Origin: Thalassovita autumnalis
GTDB taxonomy: Bacteria; Pseudomonadota; Alphaproteobacteria; Rhodobacterales; Rhodobacteraceae
DNA length: 64,000 nucleotides
Direction: 5' to 3'
Assembly: GCF_001458255.1 (NCBI RefSeq)
Contig: NZ_CYSB01000040.1
Location: forward strand, 124,001 to 188,000
The notes under the pieces are model-generated. The model was given only the letters and a program-made list of their open reading frames with translations. It had not been told where the DNA came from and did not search any database. Numbering within the stretch: the first letter of the stretch is position 1; every line of letters starts with the position of its first letter. Made by a program: the position numbers and the translations under genes. Of the stretch, positions 44,950-54,387 are shown one piece after another.

Positions 44950-46851
44950 TTATCCATCACTTGACCGATAAGGGCGCGGTCCACCTTGGCGCACCACCTC
45001 AATATCGGCCTGCAGCTGGGACTGCCATTCATCTACCATTGAGCGCACCCTTTCGACGTATTCATCGTTTTCATGGCTGGCCACGCCAACCTTATGGGCA
45101 TCCGCAACAGCCAGCATGGCCCGGCGGTCCGTTTCATTGAAGACCTCTAGCATTTCTTCTGCAATGGGACGGTCGATGCCCAAGGCCTCAAACAGGCTGC
45201 GCCCCATACGCAGAGAGCTGTCGTAGGTTTCGCGGATGATGTCGCGGCTGCCATGCGCCCAGAGGTCATAGACATGATCCCGGTCCACCGCGCGGGCCAC
45301 GATATGCACATGCGGGTAGTTTTTGCTGACGTAATGGGTCAACTCGCTGATCTTTTCGCGGTCATCAATGGCGATGACCAGCACCTTCGCTTCTTGGATC
45401 CCTGCCGCGTGCAACAGATCCGGCCGGGTGGCATCGCCGTAGTAATGTTTCACGCCGAATTTTTTCAGGATCTCCAACCGTTTGGAACTGTAGTCAATCA
45501 CCGTGGGCTGATAGCCCGCCGCCTCCGCGATCCGGTTGACCAGCCCACCTATGCGGCCGGCCCCCGCGATGATAATCTTGGCCCCATCGGGCATTTCATC
45601 CGCTTCGCGTTCCTGATCCTCAACACCCATCGCTGCAAAGACACGATCATAGAGGATGAACAGCGCCGGCGTCAGCAGCATCGACAGCGCCACAACCAGC
45701 AGCAGCTGATCCGCAATCGCCGCCGGGATCACCGCATTGGCCACGGTGAAGGACAGCAGCACAAAACCAAATTCACCCGCCTGTGCAAGGCCAAGCGCAA
45801 ACAGCCATTTATCGCCGCCCTCCAGCTTGAACAGACGGGCCAGCAGCAGCAGGATTGCGGCCTTCAGCGCAATCAGGCCAAGGGTCAGCGCAAGAATGGT
45901 CAGGATGTTGTCAAACAGCAGGCCAAAGTTGATCCCCGCCCCCACCGTCATGAAAAACAGCCCCAGCAGCAGGCCTTTGAAGGGATCAATGTCGCTTTCC
46001 AATTCATGGCGATATTCTGAGTTCGCCAGAACAACACCGGCCAGGAAGGTGCCAAGCGCCGGCGACAGACCAACAAGGGTCATCAAAAGGGCGATGCCCA
46101 CCACCATCATCAGCGCCGCAGCGGTGAACAACTCGCGCAGGTTGGCGGCTGAGATGAAGCGGAAAATCGGTGAGGTGAGCGAAATGCCCCCGACCACAAC
46201 AAAGGCAATGGCGCCAAGTGTGATCAAAGTGACCTGCCAGCCCGGCAAGCCAGCCACTAGGCTAAACCCGCCGCTGTCACCACCGGCATGGCCCGAACTG
46301 CCCGCACCTTCCAGACCCGGTGCCATATTGACCAGATCCGGCATCGCTAGCAGCGGGATGAAGGCCAGCATCGGGATCACGGCGATGTCCTGGGTCAGCA
46401 GAACGGAGAAACTGGACTGCCCGCCGTCGGATTTCATCAGGCCCTTTTCATTCAACGTCTGCAGCACAATCGCGGTGGAGGACAGCGCCAGCACCAGTCC
46501 GATGGCCAAAGCCACGTTAAACGGCTGCCCCATAAGGAAGGCGACAGCCGCAACCGCAACCGTGGTCAGGCCCACCTGCCCGCCGCCAAGGCCCAACAGG
46601 CGGGCACGCATCTGCCACAGAACCTTGGGCTCCAACTCCAACCCGACGAGGAACAGCATCATGACCACGCCAAATTCGGCGAAGTGCTGAATGGCAATCA
46701 CATCAACCCCAAGGATCGCCAGAACCGGGCTGATCGCAATCCCTGCGATCAAATAGCCCAGCACCGACCCTAACCCCAGTTTTGAGGCGATCGGCACCGC
46801 GGCCACCCCGGCCACAAGAAAGGTAAATGCAAGCAATAGGAAATCGGTCAT
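44950..46851 (-). CDS. CPA2 (Kef-type) cation:proton antiporter with TrkA-N domain
   Basis: 633-aa inner-membrane antiporter, KefB/C-like. About 12 helices (GLGSVLGYLIAGIAISPVLAILG; FAEFGVVMMLFLVGLELEP; LTQDIAVIPMLAFIPL; ALGTFLAGVVLANSEYRHELESDIDPFKGLLLGLFFMTVGAGI). A C-terminal Rossmann domain follows (KIIIAGAGRIGGLVNRIAEAAG). Presumed K+ efflux; regulation by glutathione is not evident. The start at 46851 (MTDFLLLAFTF) gives the family N-terminus; the 146-residue upstream extension is rejected. No KefF-type gene is adjacent. Confidence 0.92.
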   Translation of the reverse strand: MTDFLLLAFTFLVAGVAAVPIASKLGLGSVLGYLIAGIAISPVLAILGVDVIAIQHFAEFGVVMMLFLVGLELEPKVLWQMRARLLGLGGGQVGLTTVAVAAVAFLMGQPFNVALAIGLVLALSSTAIVLQTLNEKGLMKSDGGQSSFSVLLTQDIAVIPMLAFIPLLAMPDLVNMAPGLEGAGSSGHAGGDSGGFSLVAGLPGWQVTLITLGAIAFVVVGGISLTSPIFRFISAANLRELFTAAALMMVVGIALLMTLVGLSPALGTFLAGVVLANSEYRHELESDIDPFKGLLLGLFFMTVGAGINFGLLFDNILTILALTLGLIALKAAILLLLARLFKLEGGDKWLFALGLAQAGEFGFVLLSFTVANAVIPAAIADQLLLVVALSMLLTPALFILYDRVFAAMGVEDQEREADEMPDGAKIIIAGAGRIGGLVNRIAEAAGYQPTVIDYSSKRLEILKKFGVKHYYGDATRPDLLHAAGIQEAKVLVIAIDDREKISELTHYVSKNYPHVHIVARAVDRDHVYDLWAHGSRDIIRETYDSSLRMGRSLFEALGIDRPIAEEMLEVFNETDRRAMLAVADAHKVGVASHENDEYVERVRSMVDEWQSQLQADIEVVRQGGPRPYRSSDG

Positions 46852-46935
46852 GGGGCTTTGTCCATCCTGTTCAAACGCCCCCGCAGCATTGCCGATTTGT
46901 GCCTGCCCGCCTAGAGGGCGTGATCTGCGCAAACA

Positions 46936-46966
46936 AAAACACCCTGCGCACTGACGCAGGGTGCTT
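46936..46966 (-). terminator. PBP1A gene terminator
   Basis: GCACCCTGCG / CGCAGGGTG stem, with TTTTTG on the minus strand, 25 bases after the PBP1A stop. Confidence 0.8.
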
Positions 46967-46990
46967 TGAATTATCAGGCAAATGTGTGCG

Positions 46991-49540
46991 CTAGTACAGA
47001 CCCCCCGAGGAGACCGAACCGAAGCTGGCCTTGGGCCCAACCACCGTTGTCCGCCCGGTGGAGGTGGTAACCTCTTGGCCGACTTCCTGCACCTCATTGA
47101 ACAGGGGCAGGTTCGCACCCATGGCAAAGCCACCGTCGAAGGTGATCCCGAAGAGCGGCTCCTCACCATCGCGGAAAAACTCGGCCACAACGGCCTCACC
47201 GCTGGCTTCATCTGGCAGGCGCTCACCAGTGAAGCGGTCGATTTTGATGAAACGGCCGCCCTCAGGCACCTCAAACGCGCCGCCGCCATACCGCTGCACC
47301 GCTTCTTTCATAAACTCGGCAAAGACCGGACCACACATGGTGCCGCCATACGCGCCGCGGCCCAGCGGGCGCGGGTTGTCATGGCCCATGTAGCAGCCTG
47401 CCACGATGTTGGAGGAAAAGCCGACGAACCAGACATCGCGTGAGTCATTGGTGGTCCCGGTTTTGCCAGCAATCGGCACACCAACACGAATGTTAGTCGC
47501 CGTGCCGCGGTCAACCACACCTTTCATCATTGAGGTCAGCTGATACGCGGTGGTTTCATCCATCACGCGGGCCCGGTTGCTTACAATGCGCGGGCTTTGA
47601 TCCACAGGCAGCTCAGCCAGTTCACATTCCACACAATCGCGTTGATCGTGGCGATAGATGGTCTGGCCATAGCGGTCCTGAATACGGTCCACCAGCGTCG
47701 GCTCAACCCGCTCCCCGCCATTGGCAAACATCGCATAGGCGGCCACCATTTTGTACAGCGTGGTTTCATCTGCCCCCAGTGAGTTCGCCAGGAACTGCCC
47801 CATATCGTCATATACGCCAAAACGTTCGGCGTAGTTGGCGATCACATCCATGCCGACCTCTTGCGCCAGACGGATGGTCATCAGGTTTCGCGATTGCTCA
47901 ATCCCGGTGCGCAGTGGCGTGGGGCCGTAGAATTTGTTTGACGAGTTCTTGGGGCGCCACAGACCCTGCGGTGTGTTCACCTCAATCGGGGCGTCGATCA
48001 CGATGGTTGCCGGCGAATAGCCACTGTCCAGCGCTGCCGCGTAAACGAAGGGTTTGAACGATGACCCCGGCTGACGCTGCGCCTGGGTGGTGCGGTTAAA
48101 CACCGAATGCTGGTAGCTGAAGCCCCCCTGCATCGCGATCACACGGCCGGTGTTGACGTCCATCGCCATGAAACCACCCTGGATTTCAGGCACCTGGCGC
48201 AGGGTCCAGCGCACGAAGCTGCCATCTTCATCCTTGGTCAGGGCACGGACCAGAACCACATCGCCAACATTCAGAAGATCAGGTGCGTTTTTTGCCTTGC
48301 GGCCAACTTTGTCATCTTCTAGCAAAGGTGCGGCCCAGGTCACATCTTTGCCGATGATCCAATGACCGTCCTCGCCCTCATCCACGCCTTCGATACCAAT
48401 GCGCACGTCGTTGTTGCCCTGACGCAGCACAACAGCCGGATGCCATTTGCCGTTCAGCGTGATGTCACGCGGCACGTCCGCTTCGGCCAACGCAGCGCGC
48501 CAGGCCTCTTCGCTGCCCAGCTGATCGGCGGGTATGGTCACACCAGTGCCACGCCAAACGCCTTGTTTGCGGTCATAATCCTCCAGCCCACGGCGCAGTG
48601 CTTCGGCGGCTTTGATCTGCAGATCAGGGTCCACAGTGGCCCGTACGGTCATCCCGCCGGAAAAGAACTGTTCCTCCCCGAAATCGCGGCTCAGCTGGCG
48701 GCGGATCTCATCGGTGAAGTAATCCCGCGGTGGCAGGGCGGATTTGAAGCTTTCAAAATCGCCGTTCTGCACCGAACGCAGCGGCAGTTCTTTCTGGGCC
48801 AGATAGGCGGCTTCGGTGATATAGCCGTTTTCGGACATTTCCTTCAGCACGAAGTTCCGCCGCGCCAGCACACGCTCTTTGTTGCGCACGGGGTGGAATT
48901 TGCCCGGTGCTTTCGGCATCGACGCCAGTGTCGCGGCCTCATGCGGGCTGAGTTCGCTGAGGGTTTTGTTGAAATAGGTCTGCGCCGCCGCCGTCACCCC
49001 GTAGGAGTTCTGGCCGAGGAAAATCTCATTCATGTAGAGCTCAAGGATCTGCTCTTTGCTCAGCGTCTGTTCCACGCGGGTCGCAAGGATGATCTCTTTG
49101 ATCTTCCGCTCAATGCGGCGTTCGCCGCCCAGGAGGAAGTTCTTCATCACCTGCTGGGTGATGGTCGAGGCACCGCGCACCGATTGACCACGTGAGCGCA
49201 CCGCCTCAACCGCAGCCGCGGCAATGCCGCGGGCATCATAGCCCTTGTGGGTGTAGAAGTTCTTATCTTCCGCCGAGATGAAGGCGTATTTCACCAGATC
49301 CGGGATCTCTTCGGCGGGGGTGAACAGGCGGCGTTCTTTGGCAAATTCATCGATCATCCGCCCTTCACCGGAATAGATCCGGCTGATGGTCGGGGGCGTA
49401 TATTGCGCCAGCGCCTCATGGCTCGGCAGATCACGACCATAGATGTAGAAAATCGAGCCGATGCTCAGCGCAGCGACCGCAATTCCTAGGGTGATCAGGG
49501 TGAAGATGCCCCCGAAAAACGATAGAATGAACCTCAGCAC
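46991..49540 (-). CDS. mrcA: penicillin-binding protein 1A (bifunctional transglycosylase/transpeptidase)
   Basis: 849-aa inner-membrane enzyme that polymerises and crosslinks peptidoglycan. One N-terminal helix (GGIFTLITLGIAVAALSIGSIFYIYG). GT51 domain from about residue 50 with FISAEDKNFYTHKGYD (catalytic Glu) and GASTITQQVMKNFLLGGERRIERK. A PBP1A-type insert precedes the transpeptidase, where QPGSSFKPFVYA holds the active Ser and GKTGTTNDSRDVWFVGF the KTG. Start is GTG at 49540. Divergent pairing: none; upstream lies the amidase gene on the same strand, 123 bases away. Confidence 0.95.
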   Translation of the reverse strand: MLRFILSFFGGIFTLITLGIAVAALSIGSIFYIYGRDLPSHEALAQYTPPTISRIYSGEGRMIDEFAKERRLFTPAEEIPDLVKYAFISAEDKNFYTHKGYDARGIAAAAVEAVRSRGQSVRGASTITQQVMKNFLLGGERRIERKIKEIILATRVEQTLSKEQILELYMNEIFLGQNSYGVTAAAQTYFNKTLSELSPHEAATLASMPKAPGKFHPVRNKERVLARRNFVLKEMSENGYITEAAYLAQKELPLRSVQNGDFESFKSALPPRDYFTDEIRRQLSRDFGEEQFFSGGMTVRATVDPDLQIKAAEALRRGLEDYDRKQGVWRGTGVTIPADQLGSEEAWRAALAEADVPRDITLNGKWHPAVVLRQGNNDVRIGIEGVDEGEDGHWIIGKDVTWAAPLLEDDKVGRKAKNAPDLLNVGDVVLVRALTKDEDGSFVRWTLRQVPEIQGGFMAMDVNTGRVIAMQGGFSYQHSVFNRTTQAQRQPGSSFKPFVYAAALDSGYSPATIVIDAPIEVNTPQGLWRPKNSSNKFYGPTPLRTGIEQSRNLMTIRLAQEVGMDVIANYAERFGVYDDMGQFLANSLGADETTLYKMVAAYAMFANGGERVEPTLVDRIQDRYGQTIYRHDQRDCVECELAELPVDQSPRIVSNRARVMDETTAYQLTSMMKGVVDRGTATNIRVGVPIAGKTGTTNDSRDVWFVGFSSNIVAGCYMGHDNPRPLGRGAYGGTMCGPVFAEFMKEAVQRYGGGAFEVPEGGRFIKIDRFTGERLPDEASGEAVVAEFFRDGEEPLFGITFDGGFAMGANLPLFNEVQEVGQEVTTSTGRTTVVGPKASFGSVSSGGLY

Positions 49541-49663
49541 AAATGCCGTCCTTGTCTTGTTCTGCCCACTCTATAGTCACCCCCACCTTGAGCGTCAAAA
49601 CAAGTTGGGGTGAAACGCAGCGCTTGGGCTATGTTTTGCCGCTGCTCCGGGCCCTGTGAGAGG

Positions 49664-50890
49664 CTACTGCCGCACCAATTGGGACAGCGCCGCGTCCTCC
49701 CGCGCCCAGGCCCGCAGCGCATCGCGAATGCCCGCAGCAACAGAAATCCGCCATTGCCGATTGGTCAGGTTTTCCAGATCCCGGGGGCTGGACATAAAGC
49801 CAACCTCCAAGAGGACCGAAGGGATATCGGCCGCCTTTAGCACCGAAAACCCTGCATGGCGCAGCGGCCGTTTGTTCATCGGCGCGCCAGTGGCCCGGAT
49901 CCCCTCCACCATGGCCTCAGCCAGCCGTTTGGCGCGCGGCTTGGTTTCCTGCCGCGCCAGATCCAGCAGAACATCCGCCACCACATCGTCCTGGCCGGTC
50001 AGATCCACGCCCGACAGGATATCATCGCGGTCATGGCGCTCCGCCAATTTGGCCGAAGCCGCGTCAGAGGCGCTGTCAGACAGCAGATGCACCGTTGCAC
50101 CATGCGCCTGACCGGCGGCCAAGGCATCGGCGTGCAGTGAGATAAAGACATGGGCACCCTGCTCATGCGCCAGGGCAACACGGCGTTCCAGTGAGACAAA
50201 GCGATCTTCGTCCCGCGTCAGCATCACCTCAAAACCGCCTGATCTCAAAAGCGTTTCTTTAAGCTCCAGCGCAAAGGACAGCATCAGCTCTTTCTCATTA
50301 TAGCCATCCCGCTCGGCGCCTGGATCAATGCCGCCGTGGCCGGGATCCAGCATCACCCGCAAGGGGCCCTCACCGGGCAGCGCAGTCACCTTGGCCATGC
50401 CACTGACCGGCGGCAGATCCCAGCGCGGATCATAGGGCGCGCCTGAAACCTCGGTGAAACGCTCCGCGCTCACAGCACTCAGCGCCACAGTCAGATCCGC
50501 CGCGCCGGTGCTGTCGTCCAGCACCATCTCCACGGTCTCAATGGCCAGCGGTCCCGCCAGGTCCACCACCATCCGCGACCAGCCGGGGCGCACGCCCCCA
50601 AAGCGCAAGCCCTCAACCGCATCGGCGTTCAAAAGCGCCTCCTGCGTCACACCGCGCCAGTCCACCTCACGAAAGTCCAGCACCAGCCGCTCCGGCGCTT
50701 CCAGCGTGTAAACCCGGTAAGGCACGCCTTGGGTCAGGCCAAGCCGCAACTCGATCCCACCGCCTCGGGTATCCGTGATCTGCGAGCGCCCCACCTCAAC
50801 CCGGGCCAGACCGCTCAACTCCTGCGCCTGCGCCATGCCTGCCAGCATCGACCACAGGGCCACCATCCAAATCTTGATCAGCCTGCTCAC
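49664..50890 (-). CDS. N-acetylmuramoyl-L-alanine amidase (AmiC-type)
   Basis: 408-aa periplasmic cell-wall amidase that splits the septum. Signal peptide MSRLIKIWMVALWSMLAGMAQAQ, an AMIN domain about residues 25-140 (VRVYTLEAPERLVLDFREVDW-type segment), then Amidase_3 (VMLDPGHGGIDPGAE, NEKELMLSFALEL, FISLHADAL) with the His-Glu-His zinc ligands. C-terminal LEVGFMSSPRDLENLTN is the catalytic Glu motif. Start is GTG at 50890. It is followed by the PBP1A gene, a synthesis/hydrolysis pair. Confidence 0.93.
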   Translation of the reverse strand: MSRLIKIWMVALWSMLAGMAQAQELSGLARVEVGRSQITDTRGGGIELRLGLTQGVPYRVYTLEAPERLVLDFREVDWRGVTQEALLNADAVEGLRFGGVRPGWSRMVVDLAGPLAIETVEMVLDDSTGAADLTVALSAVSAERFTEVSGAPYDPRWDLPPVSGMAKVTALPGEGPLRVMLDPGHGGIDPGAERDGYNEKELMLSFALELKETLLRSGGFEVMLTRDEDRFVSLERRVALAHEQGAHVFISLHADALAAGQAHGATVHLLSDSASDAASAKLAERHDRDDILSGVDLTGQDDVVADVLLDLARQETKPRAKRLAEAMVEGIRATGAPMNKRPLRHAGFSVLKAADIPSVLLEVGFMSSPRDLENLTNRQWRISVAAGIRDALRAWAREDAALSQLVRQ

Positions 50891-50974
50891 CGGATTCGCC
50901 CCCGTTCTCGTTGCCGACCAGCCTAGCCAAACAGACCAGAAAAGCGAAGGGCTGCCGCAAACCGCTGACCGCGC

Positions 50975-50998
50975 TCTTCACTGTTTCTTAAATACTCA
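50975..50998 (-). repeat. half copy of the 3'-end palindromic repeat, copy 5
   Basis: Minus-strand GAGTATTTAAGAAACAGTGAAGAG, 17 bases after the aminotransferase stop at 51015. It matches the left half of the 49-bp element. Confidence 0.6.
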
Positions 50999-51014
50999 AG
51001 GTCTCGCAGCTGCC

Positions 51015-52163
51015 TCAGGCGCTGCGCGCTGCCATAAAACGCTGCAGCCGCAACAGGCCTTCCTCGATCTGCGCGGTTTCACGCGCATAGGAAAACCGCA
51101 GCGTACCGGCGCCACGCACCGGATCGAAATCAAGGCCAGGCGTAACGGCAACGCCTGCCTGTTCCAGGATCTCGGCGGCAAAGGCGCGGCTGTCTGTGGT
51201 CAGGTCGCTGACATCGGCATAGACGAAGAAGGCGCCATCCGGTGGGGCGATTTTGGTGAAGCCTGCCTTTGGCAGCCCCTCCAACATCAATTGCCGGTTC
51301 TTGCGGTAGACCTGCATGTTGGCTTCCAGCTCCTCCTCGCAATCCATCGCGTGCAGGGCGACGATCTGGCTGGCGTGAGGTGAACAGATAAACATGTTCT
51401 GCGCCAGACGTTCGATGACGCGCACATGGTCTTCGGGCACCACCATCCAGCCGCAGCGCCAGCCGGTCATCGAGAAATATTTGGAGAAAGAATTGATGAC
51501 ATAGCAGTCATCGGTCAATTCCAGTGCGGTGACCGCCTTCGCCTCATATTCGATGCCATGGTAGATCTCATCCGAGATGAAGCTGACCCCACCCGCCTGA
51601 CAGGCGTCAATCAAGCCCTGCATCGCACCGCGATCCAGCATGGTGCCCGAGGGGTTCGCCGGGGAGGCCACCATCAGACCGTTGAGGTTCTGATCGGCAA
51701 AATCCGCGGGCACCGGCTGCAACCGGTTCGCGGTCGAGCTTTGCAGGTCCACCGGTGTCAGATCGAGGGCGGACAGGATCTGGCGATAAGACGGGTAGCC
51801 CGGGGCGCCGATGCCGACGCGATCGCTCGTGTCAAAGAGCGAGGTGAAGGTCAGCAGAAACGCGCCGGAGGAGCCCGGTGTGATCACCACACGGTTCCAA
51901 TCCAGATCCACATTGTACCAGTCGCCATACATCCGCGCGATGCGCTTGCGCAGTTCCGGCAGGCCCAAAGCAACCGTGTAGCCCAGGCTGCCTTGCTCCA
52001 TCGCTTGCGCCAGGGCGGCGCGGGCCGCGGCGGGCGCTGCGGTGCCCGGTTGCCCCACTTCCATATGGATAATGTCGCGGCCTGCCTCCTCAGCGGCGCG
52101 CGCGGCCTCCATCACATCCATCACAATAAAGGGATCCACCTCAGAGCGCCTTGAGTTCCGCAT
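51015..52163 (-). CDS. class I/II PLP-dependent aminotransferase
   Basis: 382-aa fold-type I transaminase of the aspartate aminotransferase superfamily. VITPGSSGAFLLTFTSLF, VASPANPSGTML, FISDEIYHGIEYE with the Asp that contacts the pyridine N, and SFSKYFSMTGWRCGWMV with the Schiff-base Lys. C-terminal GTLRFSYA provides the substrate-carboxylate Arg. The ATG at 52163 has GGGAGA upstream and fits homologues; the 8-residue extension is possible. Substrate not predicted. Divergent from the M48 gene. Confidence 0.93.
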   Translation of the reverse strand: MRNSRRSEVDPFIVMDVMEAARAAEEAGRDIIHMEVGQPGTAAPAAARAALAQAMEQGSLGYTVALGLPELRKRIARMYGDWYNVDLDWNRVVITPGSSGAFLLTFTSLFDTSDRVGIGAPGYPSYRQILSALDLTPVDLQSSTANRLQPVPADFADQNLNGLMVASPANPSGTMLDRGAMQGLIDACQAGGVSFISDEIYHGIEYEAKAVTALELTDDCYVINSFSKYFSMTGWRCGWMVVPEDHVRVIERLAQNMFICSPHASQIVALHAMDCEEELEANMQVYRKNRQLMLEGLPKAGFTKIAPPDGAFFVYADVSDLTTDSRAFAAEILEQAGVAVTPGLDFDPVRGAGTLRFSYARETAQIEEGLLRLQRFMAARSA

Positions 52164-52223
52164 CGCTATCTCCCATGCTGCCGTCACTTTATGCCCTTTG
52201 ACTGTGAAACAGGTGCAGCGTCA

Positions 52224-53558
52224 ATGACCGGATTGGTGAAAGTTATTATGGTGGCGGCTGTGCTGGTGCTGCAGCCAATTGCGACGCTGGCGGCAACGCT
52301 GTTGCGCGATCCCGATATTGAATACGCCTTAGGTCGGTTGGCCAAACCGGTGCTGGATGCGGCCGGCCTGTCAGCCGGTTCGATCAAAGTGCTGGTCATC
52401 AAGGATCCGTCGCTAAACGCCTTTGTCGTCGACAATCGCCATATTTTCCTACACTCCGGCCTGATCCTGAAAATGAAATCCGCAGCCGAATTGCAGGCTG
52501 TTGTGGCCCATGAGGCCGCCCATATCGCCAACGGGCATCTGGCGCGTCGACCGCAAAACGCCCGCGCGGCCCGCTCAGCAGCGGCGCTGGGGCTGGCGCT
52601 GGCAGTGGCGGCCGCGGCGGCAGGGGCTGACCCAAGTGCCGCCACCGGGATTTCGCTGGGATCCGCCAGTTCTGCAGAACGTGTCTTTAAGGGGCATACC
52701 CGGGCGGAAGAAAGCGCCGCGGATGCATCCGCCATTAGGTATATGGCGGCGGCAAACATTGATCCGAAAGCCTTCCTTGAGGTGCTAAACCTCTTTCGTG
52801 GGCAGGAGTTGCTGAGCGAGCATCGTCAGGATCCCTATGCCCGCACCCACCCGCTCAGCCGGGACCGCGTGCGGGCGGTGACCGCCCTCAGCAGTGCGGT
52901 GACCAAGAAACCTGCGGACAGCAAAACGGCAGACTACTGGTTCGCCCGCGCTCAAGGCAAACTCTCGGCCTTTTTGCGGGCGCCCAGCTGGACCCTGCGC
53001 CGCGCCAAAGACAGTGCAAGCCAAGACATCAAACTGATGCGACAGGCGGTGGCCTATCATCGCAATTCGCAGACCGAAAAGGCGATCAGCCATATCAACA
53101 AGGCCGTCGCAACCCGCCCCAAAGACCCCTATCTGCAAGAGTTGCGTGGCCAGATCCTGTTGGAGAGCCTGCAACTGAACGCCGCCGTCAACGCCTATAG
53201 CAAGGCCGCTAGCCTGGCGCCGAACAACGCGCTGATCCTCGGTGGCCAAGGCCGGGCCTTGCTGCTGACGAAACAGCCGAAAACCGCGCTGGGGGTGTTG
53301 GAAAAGGCACGCCAGAAGGATTTCCGCAACAGCGGCGTTCTGCGCGACATGGCCACCGCCTATGCCCAACTGGGCCAGATGGGCATGGCCTCGCTCCTGA
53401 CGGCAGAACGCTATGCCCTGCTCAGCCAATTCGACAATGCCCTGATCCATTCCAAACGCGCCGCCAGTCTTTTGCCGCGCGGCTCTGCCCCTTGGCTTCG
53501 CGCTCAGGATGTGCTCTCTGCATCTGAGGCTCAGGCCAAAAAGAAAAAAAGGAAATGA
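52224..53558 (+). CDS. BepA-like M48 metalloprotease with TPR repeats
   Basis: 444-aa periplasmic zinc protease that supervises outer-membrane protein assembly (by BepA analogy). Signal segment VKVIMVAAVLVLQPIATLAA, then VVAHEAAHIANGHLARR (zinc HExxH), the EESAADASAIRYM third ligand, and an Ala-rich helix between. The C-terminal ~190 residues are TPR-like (KAISHINKAVATRPKDPYLQELRGQILLESLQ). Overlaps the DsbA-like gene at 53555-53558. ATG 52224 is chosen over 52191 because of AGGTG and the signal position. Confidence 0.9.
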   Translation: MTGLVKVIMVAAVLVLQPIATLAATLLRDPDIEYALGRLAKPVLDAAGLSAGSIKVLVIKDPSLNAFVVDNRHIFLHSGLILKMKSAAELQAVVAHEAAHIANGHLARRPQNARAARSAAALGLALAVAAAAAGADPSAATGISLGSASSAERVFKGHTRAEESAADASAIRYMAAANIDPKAFLEVLNLFRGQELLSEHRQDPYARTHPLSRDRVRAVTALSSAVTKKPADSKTADYWFARAQGKLSAFLRAPSWTLRRAKDSASQDIKLMRQAVAYHRNSQTEKAISHINKAVATRPKDPYLQELRGQILLESLQLNAAVNAYSKAASLAPNNALILGGQGRALLLTKQPKTALGVLEKARQKDFRNSGVLRDMATAYAQLGQMGMASLLTAERYALLSQFDNALIHSKRAASLLPRGSAPWLRAQDVLSASEAQAKKKKRK

Positions 53559-53560
53559 CC

Positions 53561-54310
53561 ATGAAGAAGCTCCTTGCCAGCGTTGCCACGTTTGCCACCC
53601 TTGCCCTGCCGGCGCAGGCCTTGGACCTGAGCGCGATGAACGCGGCGGAACGTGATGCTTTTGGCCAAGCCGTGCGCAGCTACCTGCTGGAAAATCCTGC
53701 AGTTATCATCGAAGCCTATGAGCTGTATCAGCAGCAGCAGGCTGAGCTGGAAGCGGCCAATGATCAATTGCTGGTCCGTCAACTGGCACCAGCGCTGTTT
53801 GAGGATGACCGCGACTTTGAAGCGGGCAACCCTGAAGGCGACGTCGTGATGGTTGAGTTTCTGGACTACCGTTGTGGCTACTGCAAAAAGGCCCATGAGG
53901 AAGTCAAACAGCTGATCGCCGGTGACAAGAACATCCGCTTCATCGTAAAAGAGTTTCCGATCCTCGGTGAGGAGTCGGTTCTGGCCTCACGCTTTGCAAT
54001 CGCCACCCGCAAGGTGGCCGGCGATGACGCCTATGCCCGTATGAACGATGCGCTGATGCAGTATCGCGGCAAGGTCACTGAAGGGTCGCTGAAAAAGGTT
54101 GCCGGCAAGCTGGGTCTGGATGGCGACGCGATCCTGGCGATGATCGATGATCCAGAGGTGAGCCAGCAGATCGCCGACACCCATCAGGTTGCCAGCGCCC
54201 TGTCGATTTCGGGCACGCCGACCTTTGTGATCCAGGACCAGATGCTGCGTGGCTATGTGCCCCTGAACGGCATGCAGGAACTGATCGCAGCCATCCGCGC
54301 TGAAATGTAA
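53561..54310 (+). CDS. DsbA-like thiol-disulfide oxidoreductase
   Basis: 249-aa periplasmic thioredoxin-fold protein: signal MKKLLASVATFATLALPAQA, an N-terminal helical hairpin (ENPAVIIEAYELYQQQQAELEAAND), and the active site C105-GY-C108 in FLDYRCGYCKKAHEE. The cis-Pro loop is in SGTPTFVI. It likely oxidises or isomerises disulfides (DsbG/DsbC-like partner unknown). AAAGGA spacing favours ATG 53561; the in-frame ATG 53555 overlaps the TGA of the upstream protease (ATGA). Shares the transcript with the BepA-like gene. Confidence 0.92.
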   Translation: MKKLLASVATFATLALPAQALDLSAMNAAERDAFGQAVRSYLLENPAVIIEAYELYQQQQAELEAANDQLLVRQLAPALFEDDRDFEAGNPEGDVVMVEFLDYRCGYCKKAHEEVKQLIAGDKNIRFIVKEFPILGEESVLASRFAIATRKVAGDDAYARMNDALMQYRGKVTEGSLKKVAGKLGLDGDAILAMIDDPEVSQQIADTHQVASALSISGTPTFVIQDQMLRGYVPLNGMQELIAAIRAEM

Positions 54311-54334
54311 GCGCCGGTAAACCCGACAAACGAC

Positions 54335-54362
54335 AAAAGGCAGCCCCCCCGGGGCTGCCTTT
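54335..54362. terminator. bidirectional terminator between dsbA-like gene and ispG
   Basis: AAAGGCAGCCCC / GGGGCTGCCTTT hairpin with a CCC loop and A/T flanks on both sides, serving both convergent genes. Confidence 0.85.
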
Positions 54363-54387
54363 ATGCTTTCCAACAAACGGTTGATGG